64,000 nt of DNA. Origin: Oceanospirillum maris DSM 6286 (GTDB taxonomy: Bacteria > Pseudomonadota > Gammaproteobacteria > Pseudomonadales > Halomonadaceae). Below, in pieces: positions 19,018 to 28,827 of the stretch (the first letter of the stretch is position 1; the number at the start of each line of letters is the position of its first letter). Below the pieces are notes generated by a model. The model ran no database searches. It worked only from the letters and a program-made list of their open reading frames with translations, and was not told the origin of the DNA. Position numbers and translations under genes: made by a program. Location: positions 1 through 64,000 of the forward strand of contig NZ_AUGW01000013.1 of NCBI RefSeq assembly GCF_000422865.1, written 5' to 3'.

Positions 19018-20244
19018 CTATGTATTGTTGGGCAGTGGCAAATTGGGTAAATGATAGCCCGCAAGATCTAAGCAATAGCGATAATAAGTACGGCTATTGC
19101 TGGTGCGTCCCATGGCTGAATAGAGTCGGCTTAGCTCCGCTGCCGTGGTGGCTAAAGGCTGCAGGCTAAAGCTCTCTTCCATAAAGTCTGAGGCCTTCCC
19201 CCAGAGCTGGTTACGTAGGGCTACTCGACCGGCAGTGAGGTACAGGGCTGCGCTGTCATCATGTTTTTTCAGCCACTGTTCAACTTGATTCATCTGCTGG
19301 CGCACGTCGCCTTTTTCTAGCAAGCCGTAAATAATAACCAAACTGTCTTGCCAGCTATGACGCAAACGTTCGCTGATAAAACGTTCCAGAAGAATATCGG
19401 CTTTGCAGTCGTGCAGTGCTCGCGCGTATACCTCGCAGAGGCTTTCCTCTCGTTTTAGTTCGCTAGGCATCTCTTTCCAAATATGCTGGATGCGCTCTAG
19501 GTAGCTTTCTTGAGAGAGCTTTTTGCACTGTTCAAACATCGCCAGATGCAGTTTAACGAACAGTTGCTTGCCTTCGGCATCGGTCAGAATATCGTGTTTG
19601 ATCAGCTGTGGATAAAGTGCTTTCAAGCCCTGCCAATCTTCCAGTTTCTGATAAACTTTTAGTAAAGTTTTCAGTACCCAGCGGTGACGGGGATTCTTTT
19701 TTTGCAGACGTAAGAGTTGCGCCAGGCACTGCTCGTATTGCCCTCGTTCTAACTGAAACTCGATCTGTAGTAGGCAAACCGCTGTTTCTGCACTAGGCGT
19801 GCTTTCTAGGGCTTCTTTTAATAGCTGATCACTCTGTTCAAAGCGGCCTTGGGCATGGGCTGCACGGGCGGCGGCCAAATAGTTGATTACCGAGGCACCA
19901 GAATGAGGTGCGCTGCGCTTGAGCAGTTTCTCTGCTTTGCGCCATTGCCCCTCAGCCATTAAGAGCAGGCCCTTTACCGTGGCTTTAAGTGCTCGTTTAT
20001 CACGACCTGCCGAGGAAAAAATATTCAAAGCCTTTAACGGCTGACGAATACCTGATTGCAGTCGCATTAGTATGTGGAAGCCAACGATAAGTGCGCCCAG
20101 TAATAGCAGGCCGATCCAGAAAGACATTTCGACAGTGGTTTTACCCCAGCTCAACAGAATATAACCGGGGTCTTCTCGCATCAGCAGACCGGCAAACATG
20201 CCGCCCGCTAGGGCTAAAATGGCAAAGATATAGAGGCGTTTCAT
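19018..20244 (-). CDS. hemY: HemY family protein of the heme operon (TPR, membrane-anchored)
   Basis: A 408-aa inner-membrane protein with two N-terminal helices (IFAILALAGGMFAGLLM; MSFWIGLLLLGALIVGFHIL). They frame the HemY N domain, which is followed by tetratricopeptide-like helices (RALKATVKGLLLMAEGQWRK; AAARAAHAQGRFEQSDQLL). This is the HemY of the gammaproteobacterial hemCDXY operon, not protoporphyrinogen oxidase. Its role in heme synthesis is unclear. The start overlaps the hemX stop by 4 nt (ATGA), so translation is coupled. Confidence 0.93.
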   Translation of the reverse strand: MKRLYIFAILALAGGMFAGLLMREDPGYILLSWGKTTVEMSFWIGLLLLGALIVGFHILMRLQSGIRQPLKALNIFSSAGRDKRALKATVKGLLLMAEGQWRKAEKLLKRSAPHSGASVINYLAAARAAHAQGRFEQSDQLLKEALESTPSAETAVCLLQIEFQLERGQYEQCLAQLLRLQKKNPRHRWVLKTLLKVYQKLEDWQGLKALYPQLIKHDILTDAEGKQLFVKLHLAMFEQCKKLSQESYLERIQHIWKEMPSELKREESLCEVYARALHDCKADILLERFISERLRHSWQDSLVIIYGLLEKGDVRQQMNQVEQWLKKHDDSAALYLTAGRVALRNQLWGKASDFMEESFSLQPLATTAAELSRLYSAMGRTSNSRTYYRYCLDLAGYHLPNLPLPNNT

Positions 20245-21614
20245 GATGCGGGGGCCTCCTCATTCTGGGTGGTCGCGTTTTTTGGTGTGGATGTGGTTTC
20301 TGGTTTGGCGGATGTATTAACGGGTGCTGAACTGCTAAAGCGCTGTTTTTGCAAATCCCGCAATAGTGTTAACGAACCCGAGATATTGGGGCGCTGCTGG
20401 TGAATATTTTGCTGTGCCAGCAAATCTAGAGTTGCCAACATGCTTTGCGTGCGGGCATGTGTTTGATCAAAGTGGGTTTTTACCCAGCTAGAGGCCTGGT
20501 TTATGAGCGTTAGAAACAGCTGTTGTTCTTCTTTTAATAGTGCAATTTGCGCCTGTTGCAGCGTTAGGCGCAGATTATGTCGTAGATAGAGGCTTTCCTG
20601 TGGCGGTAGCAGTGGGGTGATTTTTTCATCTTGATAACGAACCACCACTAAGGTTTTAGCTTCGTTCCATAGAGTTTGCCAAACGCTTTGCTGTGTTTCT
20701 TTTTCAGTGGCTTTTTGTTGGAAAGCGCTGCGGTTTTCAGGCTCTAAGGGTAATGGTAATTGATTAATCTGACCTTCGAGTGCGCTAAGTTTAAAATACA
20801 GTCCGCTTTGATCCAGTACGTTAACACTGTTCAGGGCTGCCAATTCGTTGGCGATCGCTTCCCGTACTGCAAATAACGCAGGGTTATCTGCTTTTTGTAA
20901 ACGGTCATCGGCACTGGCAAGTAGGGTTTTAGCCCCTGTAATATCACCTTCCAGTTGCACGCGATGATTGGCAATACGTAATAGATATTCTGCTTCAGCC
21001 TGCAGCCAGTCAGATGGTTTAGGGCCTTGGGTTTTGGCAAAGGCAGCGGCTAAATCAAGCAACTGTAGACGTTGTTCGCCCTGTTTTTTCTGCAATACTT
21101 GGGTTTGTTGGTTCAGGATGTTGGCGGTGTTTGGCAGGTTTTGCAATAAGTCTAGGGCTTGTTTCTGCTGCTGTAGCTGTGTTGCCAATTGGTTGTTACG
21201 CTCACCAAGCTGTTGCAACGTCTGTGTGGTTTGTTCCTGCTGTTGCCAGAAGGTGTAACCGGAAATAGCGGCAGCGCCTAAAGCGATAACCAGAGCGCTT
21301 AGGGCTAGAATGGGGCTGCTCTTTTTTTGCGGTGGTTGCGGCTTTTGCGCTTTTTTTGGTGCTTCTGTTGATTGTTGTGGTGCTTCTGTCGATGAGCTTG
21401 TTTTATCCACCGGCGATTGCTGGTCAACGCTCTCTTTCTGATCTGGTTCAGGTTTAACCAACACAAAGTTAGTGTCGGTAGAATCTTTCTGCTCCGAGGT
21501 TTCTGAGCTAGACAGCGTGTTTTTATCCGTCGGCTTATTTAACTCAGCCGACGGCGCTTGACCCGCTTGATCATTAGGAGTGTTGTTTGGTGTTTTCTTT
21601 TCGTTATCGCTCAT
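20241..21614 (-). CDS. hemX: HemX family protein of the heme operon
   Basis: A 457-aa bitopic membrane protein. It has a long N-terminal cytoplasmic tail rich in Asp, Lys, Thr and Gln, one membrane helix (ILALSALVIALGAAAISGYTF) and then a coiled-coil periplasmic region full of glutamine (LQQLGERNNQLATQLQQQKQ). The family is often labelled uroporphyrinogen-III C-methyltransferase, but no methyltransferase motif is visible, so that name should be doubted. It lies between hemD and hemY in one transcription unit. Confidence 0.92.
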   Translation of the reverse strand: MSDNEKKTPNNTPNDQAGQAPSAELNKPTDKNTLSSSETSEQKDSTDTNFVLVKPEPDQKESVDQQSPVDKTSSSTEAPQQSTEAPKKAQKPQPPQKKSSPILALSALVIALGAAAISGYTFWQQQEQTTQTLQQLGERNNQLATQLQQQKQALDLLQNLPNTANILNQQTQVLQKKQGEQRLQLLDLAAAFAKTQGPKPSDWLQAEAEYLLRIANHRVQLEGDITGAKTLLASADDRLQKADNPALFAVREAIANELAALNSVNVLDQSGLYFKLSALEGQINQLPLPLEPENRSAFQQKATEKETQQSVWQTLWNEAKTLVVVRYQDEKITPLLPPQESLYLRHNLRLTLQQAQIALLKEEQQLFLTLINQASSWVKTHFDQTHARTQSMLATLDLLAQQNIHQQRPNISGSLTLLRDLQKQRFSSSAPVNTSAKPETTSTPKNATTQNEEAPAS

Positions 21615-21629
21615 TGCATCGCCTCATGC

Positions 21630-22415
21630 TTAGCGTTGGCTGGCTATAGATTCCAGTGCGGCCTGCTGCCATTGTCCACCAGCACCTTTAGCCTGCACAA
21701 TTATCTTAAAGCCCAGTGCTCGGGCTTCATGACGCAAACGGGGGCTGGAAACCAATAAAGGGGTATTAAATAGGCTCGGCTCAGTGCCGGCCAGTTGAAC
21801 CAGATTATTCAGAGCATCTAGACTGCTAATTAGGATGACATCGAAAAACTCCGATTGGAGCAGTTCGCGCTCGGCATTCAAAATGGGAGGGCAAACCCGT
21901 TTATACAAGAAGAGTTCGCTAACCTGTGCGCCTCGCTCTTCCAGCGTACTCTTCAATAGATGGCGGCCACCTTCGCCTTTGCAAAGCAGTATTTTCTCAC
22001 CAGCCACATCGATTAATGCCGGTAATGTTAGCATGGCTTCGCTATTATCCCCTTGCTCAGGATAAACCACGGGTAGGCCATAATCATCTAGAATTGCAGC
22101 GGTTCCAGCCCCAGGGGTCACCCAAAGTACTTGCACGGGTGGTTGCGGCCAATATTGATCTAAGCGATCAAGAAAAATATTAGCGGTAATTGGGCTAACG
22201 CAGATCACCTTGCTATAAAGATCAAGATTTAAAAGGGTTGTACGATCAATAGGTGTTTCTTCCAGCAGGTCGATGGCCAGCAGCGGAATATGGAAGGGAT
22301 CAGCGCCAGCAGCTTTTAGCTCGGCCATTAGGCTCTGCTCCTGCCCATTTGGGCGAGTAACGGCAATTCTAAGTGGTTGCTGGTTTGAGTGTTTAAGCAG
22401 ACGGGTGGCGTTCAT
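21630..22415 (-). CDS. hemD: Uroporphyrinogen-III synthase HemD
   Basis: HemD closes and inverts ring D of hydroxymethylbilane to give uroporphyrinogen III. The 261-aa protein begins near IAVTRPNGQEQSLMAELKAAGADPFHIPLL and shows the two-domain hinge pattern, with FDVILISSLDALNNLV and TPLLVSSPRLRHEARALGF. The family is poorly conserved; the hemC-hemD-hemX-hemY context settles the call. A gap of 118 bp containing a strong inverted repeat separates it from hemC. Confidence 0.93.
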   Translation of the reverse strand: MNATRLLKHSNQQPLRIAVTRPNGQEQSLMAELKAAGADPFHIPLLAIDLLEETPIDRTTLLNLDLYSKVICVSPITANIFLDRLDQYWPQPPVQVLWVTPGAGTAAILDDYGLPVVYPEQGDNSEAMLTLPALIDVAGEKILLCKGEGGRHLLKSTLEERGAQVSELFLYKRVCPPILNAERELLQSEFFDVILISSLDALNNLVQLAGTEPSLFNTPLLVSSPRLRHEARALGFKIIVQAKGAGGQWQQAALESIASQR

Positions 22416-22482
22416 CGTGCTCTGTATTCCTTGCAGCTGTGAGTCGCGTTATCGTAGCGTTAGAGCTTATCGGGCTTTATTT

Positions 22483-22524
22483 ACGCTAGTTCGAGACATG
22501 ATCAATGATGGCTCGAACTAGCGT
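22483..22524. repeat. Perfect 13-bp inverted repeat between hemC and hemD
   Basis: ACGCTAGTTCGAG and its complement are separated by 16 nt. The hairpin would form in the hemC-hemD transcript. There is no T-run on the minus strand, so it is not a typical intrinsic terminator; it may be an RNA-processing or stability element. Confidence 0.8.
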
Positions 22525-22533
22525 ATTAAGCGC

Positions 22534-23472
22534 TTATTTTCGGTCGTAAACTTTATCTAAGATCGATTTCGCACCCTGCTCAATTAACATCTCTGCTACG
22601 GCGATACCTAAAGCGTCAGGGTCGGATACAGGCCCTGTTTTTTCCGCCTGTAGCAGCAAGCTGCCGTCTGGCTCGCCGACGAGGGCGCGCAGATGAATAT
22701 TTTCCCCGTTATCGACCAGCACGGCATAACCGCCGATAGGCACTTGGCAGCCACCTTCAAGGTGACGATTCATGGCCCGCTCTGCCCGTACCGTATTCCA
22801 TGTATCTTCGTGTTTTAGCGGTTCTAGCAGCTTGATAATCTCGGTATCGCCTTTACGGGTTTCGATACCTAAGGCACCTTGGCCTACCGCTGGAAGACTT
22901 TGCTCTGGAGTCATTTCGTGACGAATACGTGCATCTAATGCCATACGTTGTAGGCCAGATGTTGCCAATAAGATCGCATCATATTCACCTGCATCCATTT
23001 TTCCCATACGGGTCTGGATGTTGCCGCGCAGGCTTTTAACGAGTAAATCAGGGCGATTGGCACGAGCCTGCAGCTCACGGCGCAGGCTTGAGGTACCTAA
23101 AATAGCGCCCTGTGGCAGTTCATCAAAGCTGGCGTATTTATTGGAAACAAAGGCATCGGTTGGTGAGTGACGTTCGCAGATCACCGGTAACGCAAAACCT
23201 TCCGGTAGCATCATAGGTACGTCTTTCATGGAGTGTACCGCAATATCCGCACGGCCTTCACTTATCGCCAGCTCAAGCTCTTTTACAAACAAGCCCTTAC
23301 CGCCAATCTTAGCAAGGGGCGTATCCAGAATCTTATCGCCCTGGGTGCTCATCGGCACCAGCTCAACCGTTAACTCTGGGTGTAGGGCTTCAAGACGTGC
23401 CTGAATATGTTCCGCTTGCCACATGGCCAGCGGGCTTTTACGGGTTGCGATACGAATAACGTGTTGGCTCAT
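22534..23472 (-). CDS. hemC: Hydroxymethylbilane synthase HemC
   Basis: Porphobilinogen deaminase, which polymerises four porphobilinogens. The 312-aa enzyme has [66 protein letters not shown] and the cofactor-anchoring cysteine in [14 protein letters not shown]. It is the first gene of the hem transcription unit. The Septu-like defence genes lie directly upstream on the same strand. Confidence 0.97.
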   Translation of the reverse strand: MSQHVIRIATRKSPLAMWQAEHIQARLEALHPELTVELVPMSTQGDKILDTPLAKIGGKGLFVKELELAISEGRADIAVHSMKDVPMMLPEGFALPVICERHSPTDAFVSNKYASFDELPQGAILGTSSLRRELQARANRPDLLVKSLRGNIQTRMGKMDAGEYDAILLATSGLQRMALDARIRHEMTPEQSLPAVGQGALGIETRKGDTEIIKLLEPLKHEDTWNTVRAERAMNRHLEGGCQVPIGGYAVLVDNGENIHLRALVGEPDGSLLLQAEKTGPVSDPDALGIAVAEMLIEQGAKSILDKVYDRK

Positions 23473-23581
23473 GGAGATAGAAACTCTGATAAATGGGTTT
23501 GGGCTTTGCCCCTGAACTTTGTATTGATTCGATTCTACCAGAGGTAAGAGAGATTAGGGACTATAGGCAGGCAGATCACGG

Positions 23582-24289
23582 CTAGAGTTCAGGTGCTTCC
23601 TGTGCGATTAATTGGTCTCCAATTTTCATAAACCGTTGGCGGTTAGCGGTAAAAAAGGAGTCCAGCCTTTGGTTTCTGGGTAGGAGATAAATCGCGGCTA
23701 AGTCTTCAATGGAAAGCCCCTGATCAATATGCTCATCAATCAAGGTATCCAGCTCATCTAGCCAACGTCTGCGCTCGGCAAGAAGATAGGGACTGTTGAG
23801 GTTCAGAAGATTAATCGTGTATTGAGCCTTTTCTTTATCGCGTTCTGACAACGTACGTTTTGGCTCAATATAGCCGTTGGAAAGATAGGTAAAGTAATTG
23901 GCGCTGTTATCTATCAGGCAGGAGATAAAGAGTGTTGGGTCGAACCTACTGCCTTTGTGATGGCCGCCAAAAATCGAAGCTTTATCCATAGTCTCCAAAT
24001 CGGAGATTGCTAGAGCGCTCAGTACTAAGTTTTGGTAGTCAAACGTTCTTTTGGGAAAGCGGCTTTTGGGCTGAATATGCTCAATATGCACGCCTAAATG
24101 ATGATGTTCAAGATTGATCTCAGAGTAGGCGCATAGCCCATATTGTTCATTCATCAGCAAATCGTTCAAGGCTGATTTGTGACTAAATGAACCCCAGCGG
24201 CTTCGTGCTTCTTGGTCTGTTTTGGGTGGTGTGTCGTTGGCTTTCTCCAAAGGGTAAAGGCCACAAGATCCTTTTGTGATTGCTCGCAT
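23582..24289 (-). CDS. PtuB-like HNH endonuclease of a Septu-type defence module
   Basis: A 235-aa protein with an HNH-type core. YGLCAYSE near residue 50 is followed by HIEHIQPKSRFPKRTFDYQN, giving the catalytic histidines and the trailing asparagine. Many relatives read CAYCE where this protein has CAYSE. The ATG overlaps the stop of the ATPase gene by 1 nt (TAATG), so the two are coupled. An ATPase-HNH pair of this kind matches PtuA/PtuB of Septu anti-phage systems, also found as effectors of retron Ec78. No retron reverse transcriptase is nearby. Defence role inferred. Confidence 0.82.
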   Translation of the reverse strand: MRAITKGSCGLYPLEKANDTPPKTDQEARSRWGSFSHKSALNDLLMNEQYGLCAYSEINLEHHHLGVHIEHIQPKSRFPKRTFDYQNLVLSALAISDLETMDKASIFGGHHKGSRFDPTLFISCLIDNSANYFTYLSNGYIEPKRTLSERDKEKAQYTINLLNLNSPYLLAERRRWLDELDTLIDEHIDQGLSIEDLAAIYLLPRNQRLDSFFTANRQRFMKIGDQLIAQEAPEL

Positions 24290-25590
24290 TAGCCCAGTGC
24301 CTCCTGCCTGCGGATGCTTCTGCGGATTTTTTCCAGTTGAGGGTGGCGCTTATTAAGCCGGGAGCTGAGTTCTTCGAGAAGCTCGTCTGCTCTAGGGCTC
24401 TTATATTCGCCCTGATCAACCAGAGAGGTCAGTTCATCCAGCATTTTTTTCTCTGGCACAGGCGGTTGTGGATCAACCTGCATAATGGATTGCAGAATAT
24501 CGCCACTGGGTTCGCCATAAGAAAATGCCAAAGGTTCGGAGGCGATAGTTTGTCCGGCGGCATTGTTGCCGATCAGGCGAATACACTCTTTAGGTACCGT
24601 AGAAAGCACCTGCGGGCTGTGCGTAGTAACAATAAACTGCACTTTTGGGAAGGCGGTTCTTAGTGAATGGATAACGGTTTGTTGCCACTCTGGATGCAGG
24701 TGCATATCCACTTCATCGATCATTACAATGCCTTCGGTTAGTAATGATGCCTTTTCTCCCAGATGAGGATTGAGTTTAACGCAACGCCACGATAAATCTG
24801 CTGCTAAAGAGACCATTGCCCGTACACCATCACTCAACATGCTAACTGGTAAAACCCCTAGTTCCTCATGCAACATAGCGAGTTCTTCATGGCTCATGCT
24901 GTAATGGAAATTAGACCAACCTGCAGTCTTTAGAGTTTGATTGACGGTATTTTTAATGGCTGATAATTGCTCGGGTAGGTTGTAGCTCTTATAGGTATCC
25001 ATCTCCTGTTGCTGAAGTGCGGCATAAGTTGCCTTCATCATCCATTGTTGAACCTGTTTGAAATTAGACGCAGACGATAGGCTGTCTTCATAGCCCATGG
25101 TTCTGCTGGTTGATAGTACGGATTTACGACTGGTATTTTTATGGGCAACCCAAAGCCGACTTGCGCCAAAGTATGCGATAACAGGCAAAAGCATCTGTTC
25201 TAAGTTTCGTACCTGTTCGCCAAGCGCTTTACCAAATTTTGTTAGAGGCTCTGCATGCTTTATGGTTGTACGGCTTTTGATCCCAGTTAGCTGACGGCTG
25301 ATGGTAATATCAGGTGATATATAAGCTGCGCTGACATCCACCGGAAACTGCTGTTCATTATTGACGCTGTCTGGCAAGCGTTTATAGCGAGCGTCTTTTA
25401 CTTCAATATGCTTGGCTTTACCAAAATCAAAAGCTCCGACAAACGTGCCTAAAGCGATGCTGCAGGCGTCAAGAATAGACGATTTACCCTGCCCATTCTG
25501 AGCAATAATCACGGTAAGTTCAGGATGAAAGTCGATCTCCAACGACTCAAAGCGTCTGAAATTTTCAATCTGCAGGTTTTCAATTTTCAC
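24289..25590 (-). CDS. PtuA-like AAA ATPase of a Septu-type defence module
   Basis: A 433-aa SMC/OLD-like ATPase. It opens MKIENLQIENFRRFESLEID and has Walker A QNGQGKSS (about 31-38), an ABC-signature-like MLSDGVRAMVSLAADL, a Walker B IVMIDEVDMHLHPEWQ and an H-loop FIVTTHSPQVLS. The C-terminus is a helical region ending near the HNH gene. The pair occupies the hemC-argH interval, which carries algZ/algR in Pseudomonas. This is consistent with insertion of an accessory module. Confidence 0.85.
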   Translation of the reverse strand: MKIENLQIENFRRFESLEIDFHPELTVIIAQNGQGKSSILDACSIALGTFVGAFDFGKAKHIEVKDARYKRLPDSVNNEQQFPVDVSAAYISPDITISRQLTGIKSRTTIKHAEPLTKFGKALGEQVRNLEQMLLPVIAYFGASRLWVAHKNTSRKSVLSTSRTMGYEDSLSSASNFKQVQQWMMKATYAALQQQEMDTYKSYNLPEQLSAIKNTVNQTLKTAGWSNFHYSMSHEELAMLHEELGVLPVSMLSDGVRAMVSLAADLSWRCVKLNPHLGEKASLLTEGIVMIDEVDMHLHPEWQQTVIHSLRTAFPKVQFIVTTHSPQVLSTVPKECIRLIGNNAAGQTIASEPLAFSYGEPSGDILQSIMQVDPQPPVPEKKMLDELTSLVDQGEYKSPRADELLEELSSRLNKRHPQLEKIRRSIRRQEALG

Positions 25591-25789
25591 CGCTATTACT
25601 CCAAATTCAGTCAGAACTGCACCTTAGCAAATTTTATAGCATTTGAATCATGGAATTAAATGAAGGCGTCGCGCTATCTGTTTATAATACTGATAAAAGT
25701 TAGCTTAATTCTGTACCTGATAACCACTGAGGATAACCCTACAGTGTAGGATTGGGGGTTTAGCAGAGTTACCGGCATAAGGAATGACA

Positions 25790-27217
25790 ATGAGCGTTAA
25801 GCAAGAGAACACAGAACAGTCGAACACCGAGTCTACCAACCAGCAATGGGGTGGTCGTTTCAATGAGCCAACGGATGCTTTTGTTGCTCGTTTTACTGCG
25901 TCGGTTGATTTTGATCAGCGTATGGCGAACCAAGATATTCAAGGCTCTATTGCCCATGCCAAGATGCTGGCTAAGGTTGGGGTTCTGACCGACGACGAGC
26001 GTGATCAGATTATCCAAGGTCTGACCGAGATTCGTGAAGAGATTGCCAACGGTGAATTCCAATGGTCTGTGGCGCTGGAAGATGTGCATATGAACATCGA
26101 GGCACGCTTAACGCAAAAGATTGGTATTACCGGTAAGAAACTGCATACGGGCCGCTCCCGTAATGATCAGGTTGCAACGGATATTCGTCTTTATTTGCGC
26201 GATGAAGTTGATGTGATTAGCGCTGAGTTGAGCCGTCTACAGAATGGCCTGTTAGGTTTGGCAGAAAAAGAAGCCGATACCATTATGCCGGGCTTTACCC
26301 ATCTTCAGACTGCACAGCCAGTGACCTTTGGTCATCATCTGATGGCGTGGTTTGAGATGCTAAATCGTGACTATGAGCGTCTGCAGGATTGTCGTAAACG
26401 GATTAATATTTTGCCATTGGGCGCTGCGGCACTGGCGGGTACGACTTACCCGATCGACCGCCATATGACCACAGAACTGCTGGGCTTTGATCGCCCAACG
26501 GAAAACTCGCTGGATTCTGTCTCTGATCGTGATTTTGCCATTGAATTCTCTTCAGCGGCAAGCCTGATTATGATGCACTTGTCCCGTATGTCGGAAGAGT
26601 TGGTGCTGTGGACTTCAGCGCAGTTTAACTTTATCAATCTGCCGGATCGTTTCTGCACAGGCTCTTCTATTATGCCGCAGAAGAAAAATCCTGATGTGCC
26701 TGAGCTTGTACGGGGTAAGAGTGGCCGTGTGTTTGGTCATCTGTTTTCGTTGCTGACACTGATGAAATCTCAGCCGCTGGCTTATAACAAAGACAACCAA
26801 GAAGACAAAGAACCGATCTTTGATGTGGTTGATACCCTGCAAGGCTGTTTGCGTGCTTTTGCGGATATGATTCCTGCCATTGAGTCCCGCAAAGATAAGA
26901 TGCGTGAGGCCGCTTTACGTGGTTTCTCCACCGCGACCGATCTGGCGGATTATCTCGTTCGCAAGGGTATTGCTTTCCGTGATTCCCATGAGATTGTGGG
27001 TAAGTCTGTGGCTTATGGCATTGAAACTGGCAAAGATTTGGGTGAGATGACGCTGGAAGAGCTGCAGCAGTTCTCCGACACCATCACCGATGATGTGTTT
27101 GAGGTATTGACGCTGGAAGGTTCTGTTAGTGCCCGTGATCATATTGGTGGTACTGCACCGGATCAGGTTCGTGCAGCGGTTCAACGTGGTCGTGCCGTAC
27201 TGGCCGCCCGCGGCTAA
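25790..27217 (+). CDS. argH: Argininosuccinate lyase
   Basis: Catalyses the last step of arginine synthesis, splitting argininosuccinate into arginine and fumarate. Motifs are [20 protein letters not shown], the [13 protein letters not shown] loop, [25 protein letters not shown] and the fumarase-family signature [12 protein letters not shown]. The ATG at 25790 is 6 nt after AAGGA; an ATG two codons earlier abuts the Shine-Dalgarno. The 475-aa length is normal. Divergent from the Septu-like genes. Confidence 0.97.
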   Translation: MSVKQENTEQSNTESTNQQWGGRFNEPTDAFVARFTASVDFDQRMANQDIQGSIAHAKMLAKVGVLTDDERDQIIQGLTEIREEIANGEFQWSVALEDVHMNIEARLTQKIGITGKKLHTGRSRNDQVATDIRLYLRDEVDVISAELSRLQNGLLGLAEKEADTIMPGFTHLQTAQPVTFGHHLMAWFEMLNRDYERLQDCRKRINILPLGAAALAGTTYPIDRHMTTELLGFDRPTENSLDSVSDRDFAIEFSSAASLIMMHLSRMSEELVLWTSAQFNFINLPDRFCTGSSIMPQKKNPDVPELVRGKSGRVFGHLFSLLTLMKSQPLAYNKDNQEDKEPIFDVVDTLQGCLRAFADMIPAIESRKDKMREAALRGFSTATDLADYLVRKGIAFRDSHEIVGKSVAYGIETGKDLGEMTLEELQQFSDTITDDVFEVLTLEGSVSARDHIGGTAPDQVRAAVQRGRAVLAARG

Positions 27218-27231
27218 TCATGGGGCGTCAA

Positions 27232-27354
27232 ATGAAAGCGATTCTGAGTGTGTGCCTATTGGCATTGGTTCTGGTGGGGTGTGGTCAAAAAGGCCCGCTT
27301 TATCTGCCAGAGCCAGAGCCTGCTTCTGTTCCTGCAGTAATGCAGATCCCTTAA
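27232..27354 (+). CDS. lptM: Small lipoprotein LptM (YifL)
   Basis: A 40-aa lipoprotein with signal peptide MKAILSVCLLALVLVGC and the hallmark CGQKGPLYLPEPEP after the lipobox LVGC. LptM assists maturation of the LptD/E lipopolysaccharide translocon in E. coli. It lies between argH and lysA, its usual place. An upstream in-frame ATG at 27220 would give MGRQ first, but the GGGG before 27232 is better spaced. Confidence 0.9.
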   Translation: MKAILSVCLLALVLVGCGQKGPLYLPEPEPASVPAVMQIP

Positions 27355-27468
27355 GCTTGCACAGAATGAGTCACTCTCCTAGCGGCGATAAGTTTTGGTG
27401 ATCGTCGCTGGGGAAGCCCAAATTTTTGGTATCAGGCGATGCCTGATACCCACTTCGGTGAGACAGTT

Positions 27469-28722
27469 ATGGACTTTTTTAACTATCAAGGCGACACCCT
27501 ATTTGCAGAAGATGTCGCGGTTAATCAGTTGGCCGAGCAGTATGGTACGCCGCTGTATGTTTATTCCCGTGCGACCCTTGAGCGCCACTATCGCGCCTAT
27601 GATGATGCGTTGGCGGGACAGCCTCATTTAATCTGTTATGCGGTAAAAGCGAACTCTAATCTTGCCGTATTGAATGTGCTGGCCCGTTTAGGGGCTGGTT
27701 TCGATATCGTTTCTGTTGGTGAGTTGGAGCGTGTTTTAACCGCCGGTGGTGATCCTGCTAAGGTGATTTTCTCGGGTGTGGGCAAACAAGCCCATGAGAT
27801 GCGTCGTGCGCTGGAAGTTGGTATTAAGTGCTTCAACGTTGAGTCGGAAGCTGAGTTAGATCGCTTAAACGATGTTGCGGAATCTATGGGTGTTCAGGCG
27901 ACGGTTTCACTGCGGGTTAATCCTGATGTTGATGCTCAAACACATCCTTATATCTCTACCGGTTTAAAAGAGAATAAGTTTGGTATCTCTATTGATCGTG
28001 CGGAAGAGGTGTACCTGAAAGCCGATAGCCTGCCCAATTTAAAAGTTGAAGGTGTGGATTGTCATATTGGGTCTCAGTTGACTCAAAGTACGCCATTTTT
28101 AGATGCGCTAGATCGTCTGCTGAACCTTATTGCTCAATTGGCTGACAAAGGCATTAAGATCAAACACCTTGATCTAGGGGGGGGCTTGGGCGTGCGTTAT
28201 GACAACGAAACCCCGCCAGAGCCTAGCGAGTACGCCACCAAAGTGCTGGAGCGTCTTGGGGATAGTGACCTCACCCTTATTATGGAGCCTGGCCGCTCTA
28301 TTGCTGCCAACGCGGGTATTCTTGTGATGCGGGTTGAGTACCTAAAACCAACAGAGGCGAAGAATTTTGCCATTGTGGATGCGGCAATGAATGATCTGTT
28401 GCGCCCTTCTTTGTATAGCGCGTGGCAAGCGATTATTCCTGTGGTTCAGCCTGCAGCTGATGCGGTTAAGGCCCCTTATGATCTGGTTGGCCCTATCTGT
28501 GAAACTGGCGACTTTATCGGTAAAGATCGTGATTTGTCGCTAAAACAAGGTGATCTGCTAGCTGTACGCTCAGCGGGAGCCTATGGTTTTGCGATGTCAT
28601 CAAACTACAACAGTCGTAATCGTGCCGCTGAAATTATGGTCGATGGTGAAAATAGTTTCTTGGTGCGTCGTCGTGAGACATTTGAACAGCAGATCGCCGG
28701 TGAAAATATTCTGCCAGCCTAA
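27469..28722 (+). CDS. lysA: Diaminopimelate decarboxylase
   Basis: PLP enzyme of the final lysine step. The 417-aa protein has YGTPLYVYSRATLE, the PLP lysine in YAVKANSNLAVL, VDCHIGSQL, LDLGGGLGV, IMEPGRSI, GPICETGDFIGKD and GAYGFAMSSNYNSR. The start was placed at MDFFNYQ (27469), which follows GGTGAGA; ten upstream codons seem spurious. It forms an operon-like series with lptM and dapF. Confidence 0.97.
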   Translation: MDFFNYQGDTLFAEDVAVNQLAEQYGTPLYVYSRATLERHYRAYDDALAGQPHLICYAVKANSNLAVLNVLARLGAGFDIVSVGELERVLTAGGDPAKVIFSGVGKQAHEMRRALEVGIKCFNVESEAELDRLNDVAESMGVQATVSLRVNPDVDAQTHPYISTGLKENKFGISIDRAEEVYLKADSLPNLKVEGVDCHIGSQLTQSTPFLDALDRLLNLIAQLADKGIKIKHLDLGGGLGVRYDNETPPEPSEYATKVLERLGDSDLTLIMEPGRSIAANAGILVMRVEYLKPTEAKNFAIVDAAMNDLLRPSLYSAWQAIIPVVQPAADAVKAPYDLVGPICETGDFIGKDRDLSLKQGDLLAVRSAGAYGFAMSSNYNSRNRAAEIMVDGENSFLVRRRETFEQQIAGENILPA

Positions 28723-28827
28723 TCGCGGCATGTGTTTTTAGGTGATCTGTGTTTGAAGTGATATCTAATCTTTAAGATGATGACTTATCAACAGGGTGGC
28801 TCGCTGCCCTGTGGGAGACCGAGCAAA

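Noticed and set aside
20241-21614. HemX as a true uroporphyrinogen-III C-methyltransferase
   Set aside because: No SAM-binding or CobA-type motifs are visible; the label is a historical carry-over in this family.
25591-25783. Retron msr/msd or reverse transcriptase linked to the Septu-like genes
   Set aside because: The interval is under 200 bp, has no reverse transcriptase frame and no long inverted structure; argH follows at once.
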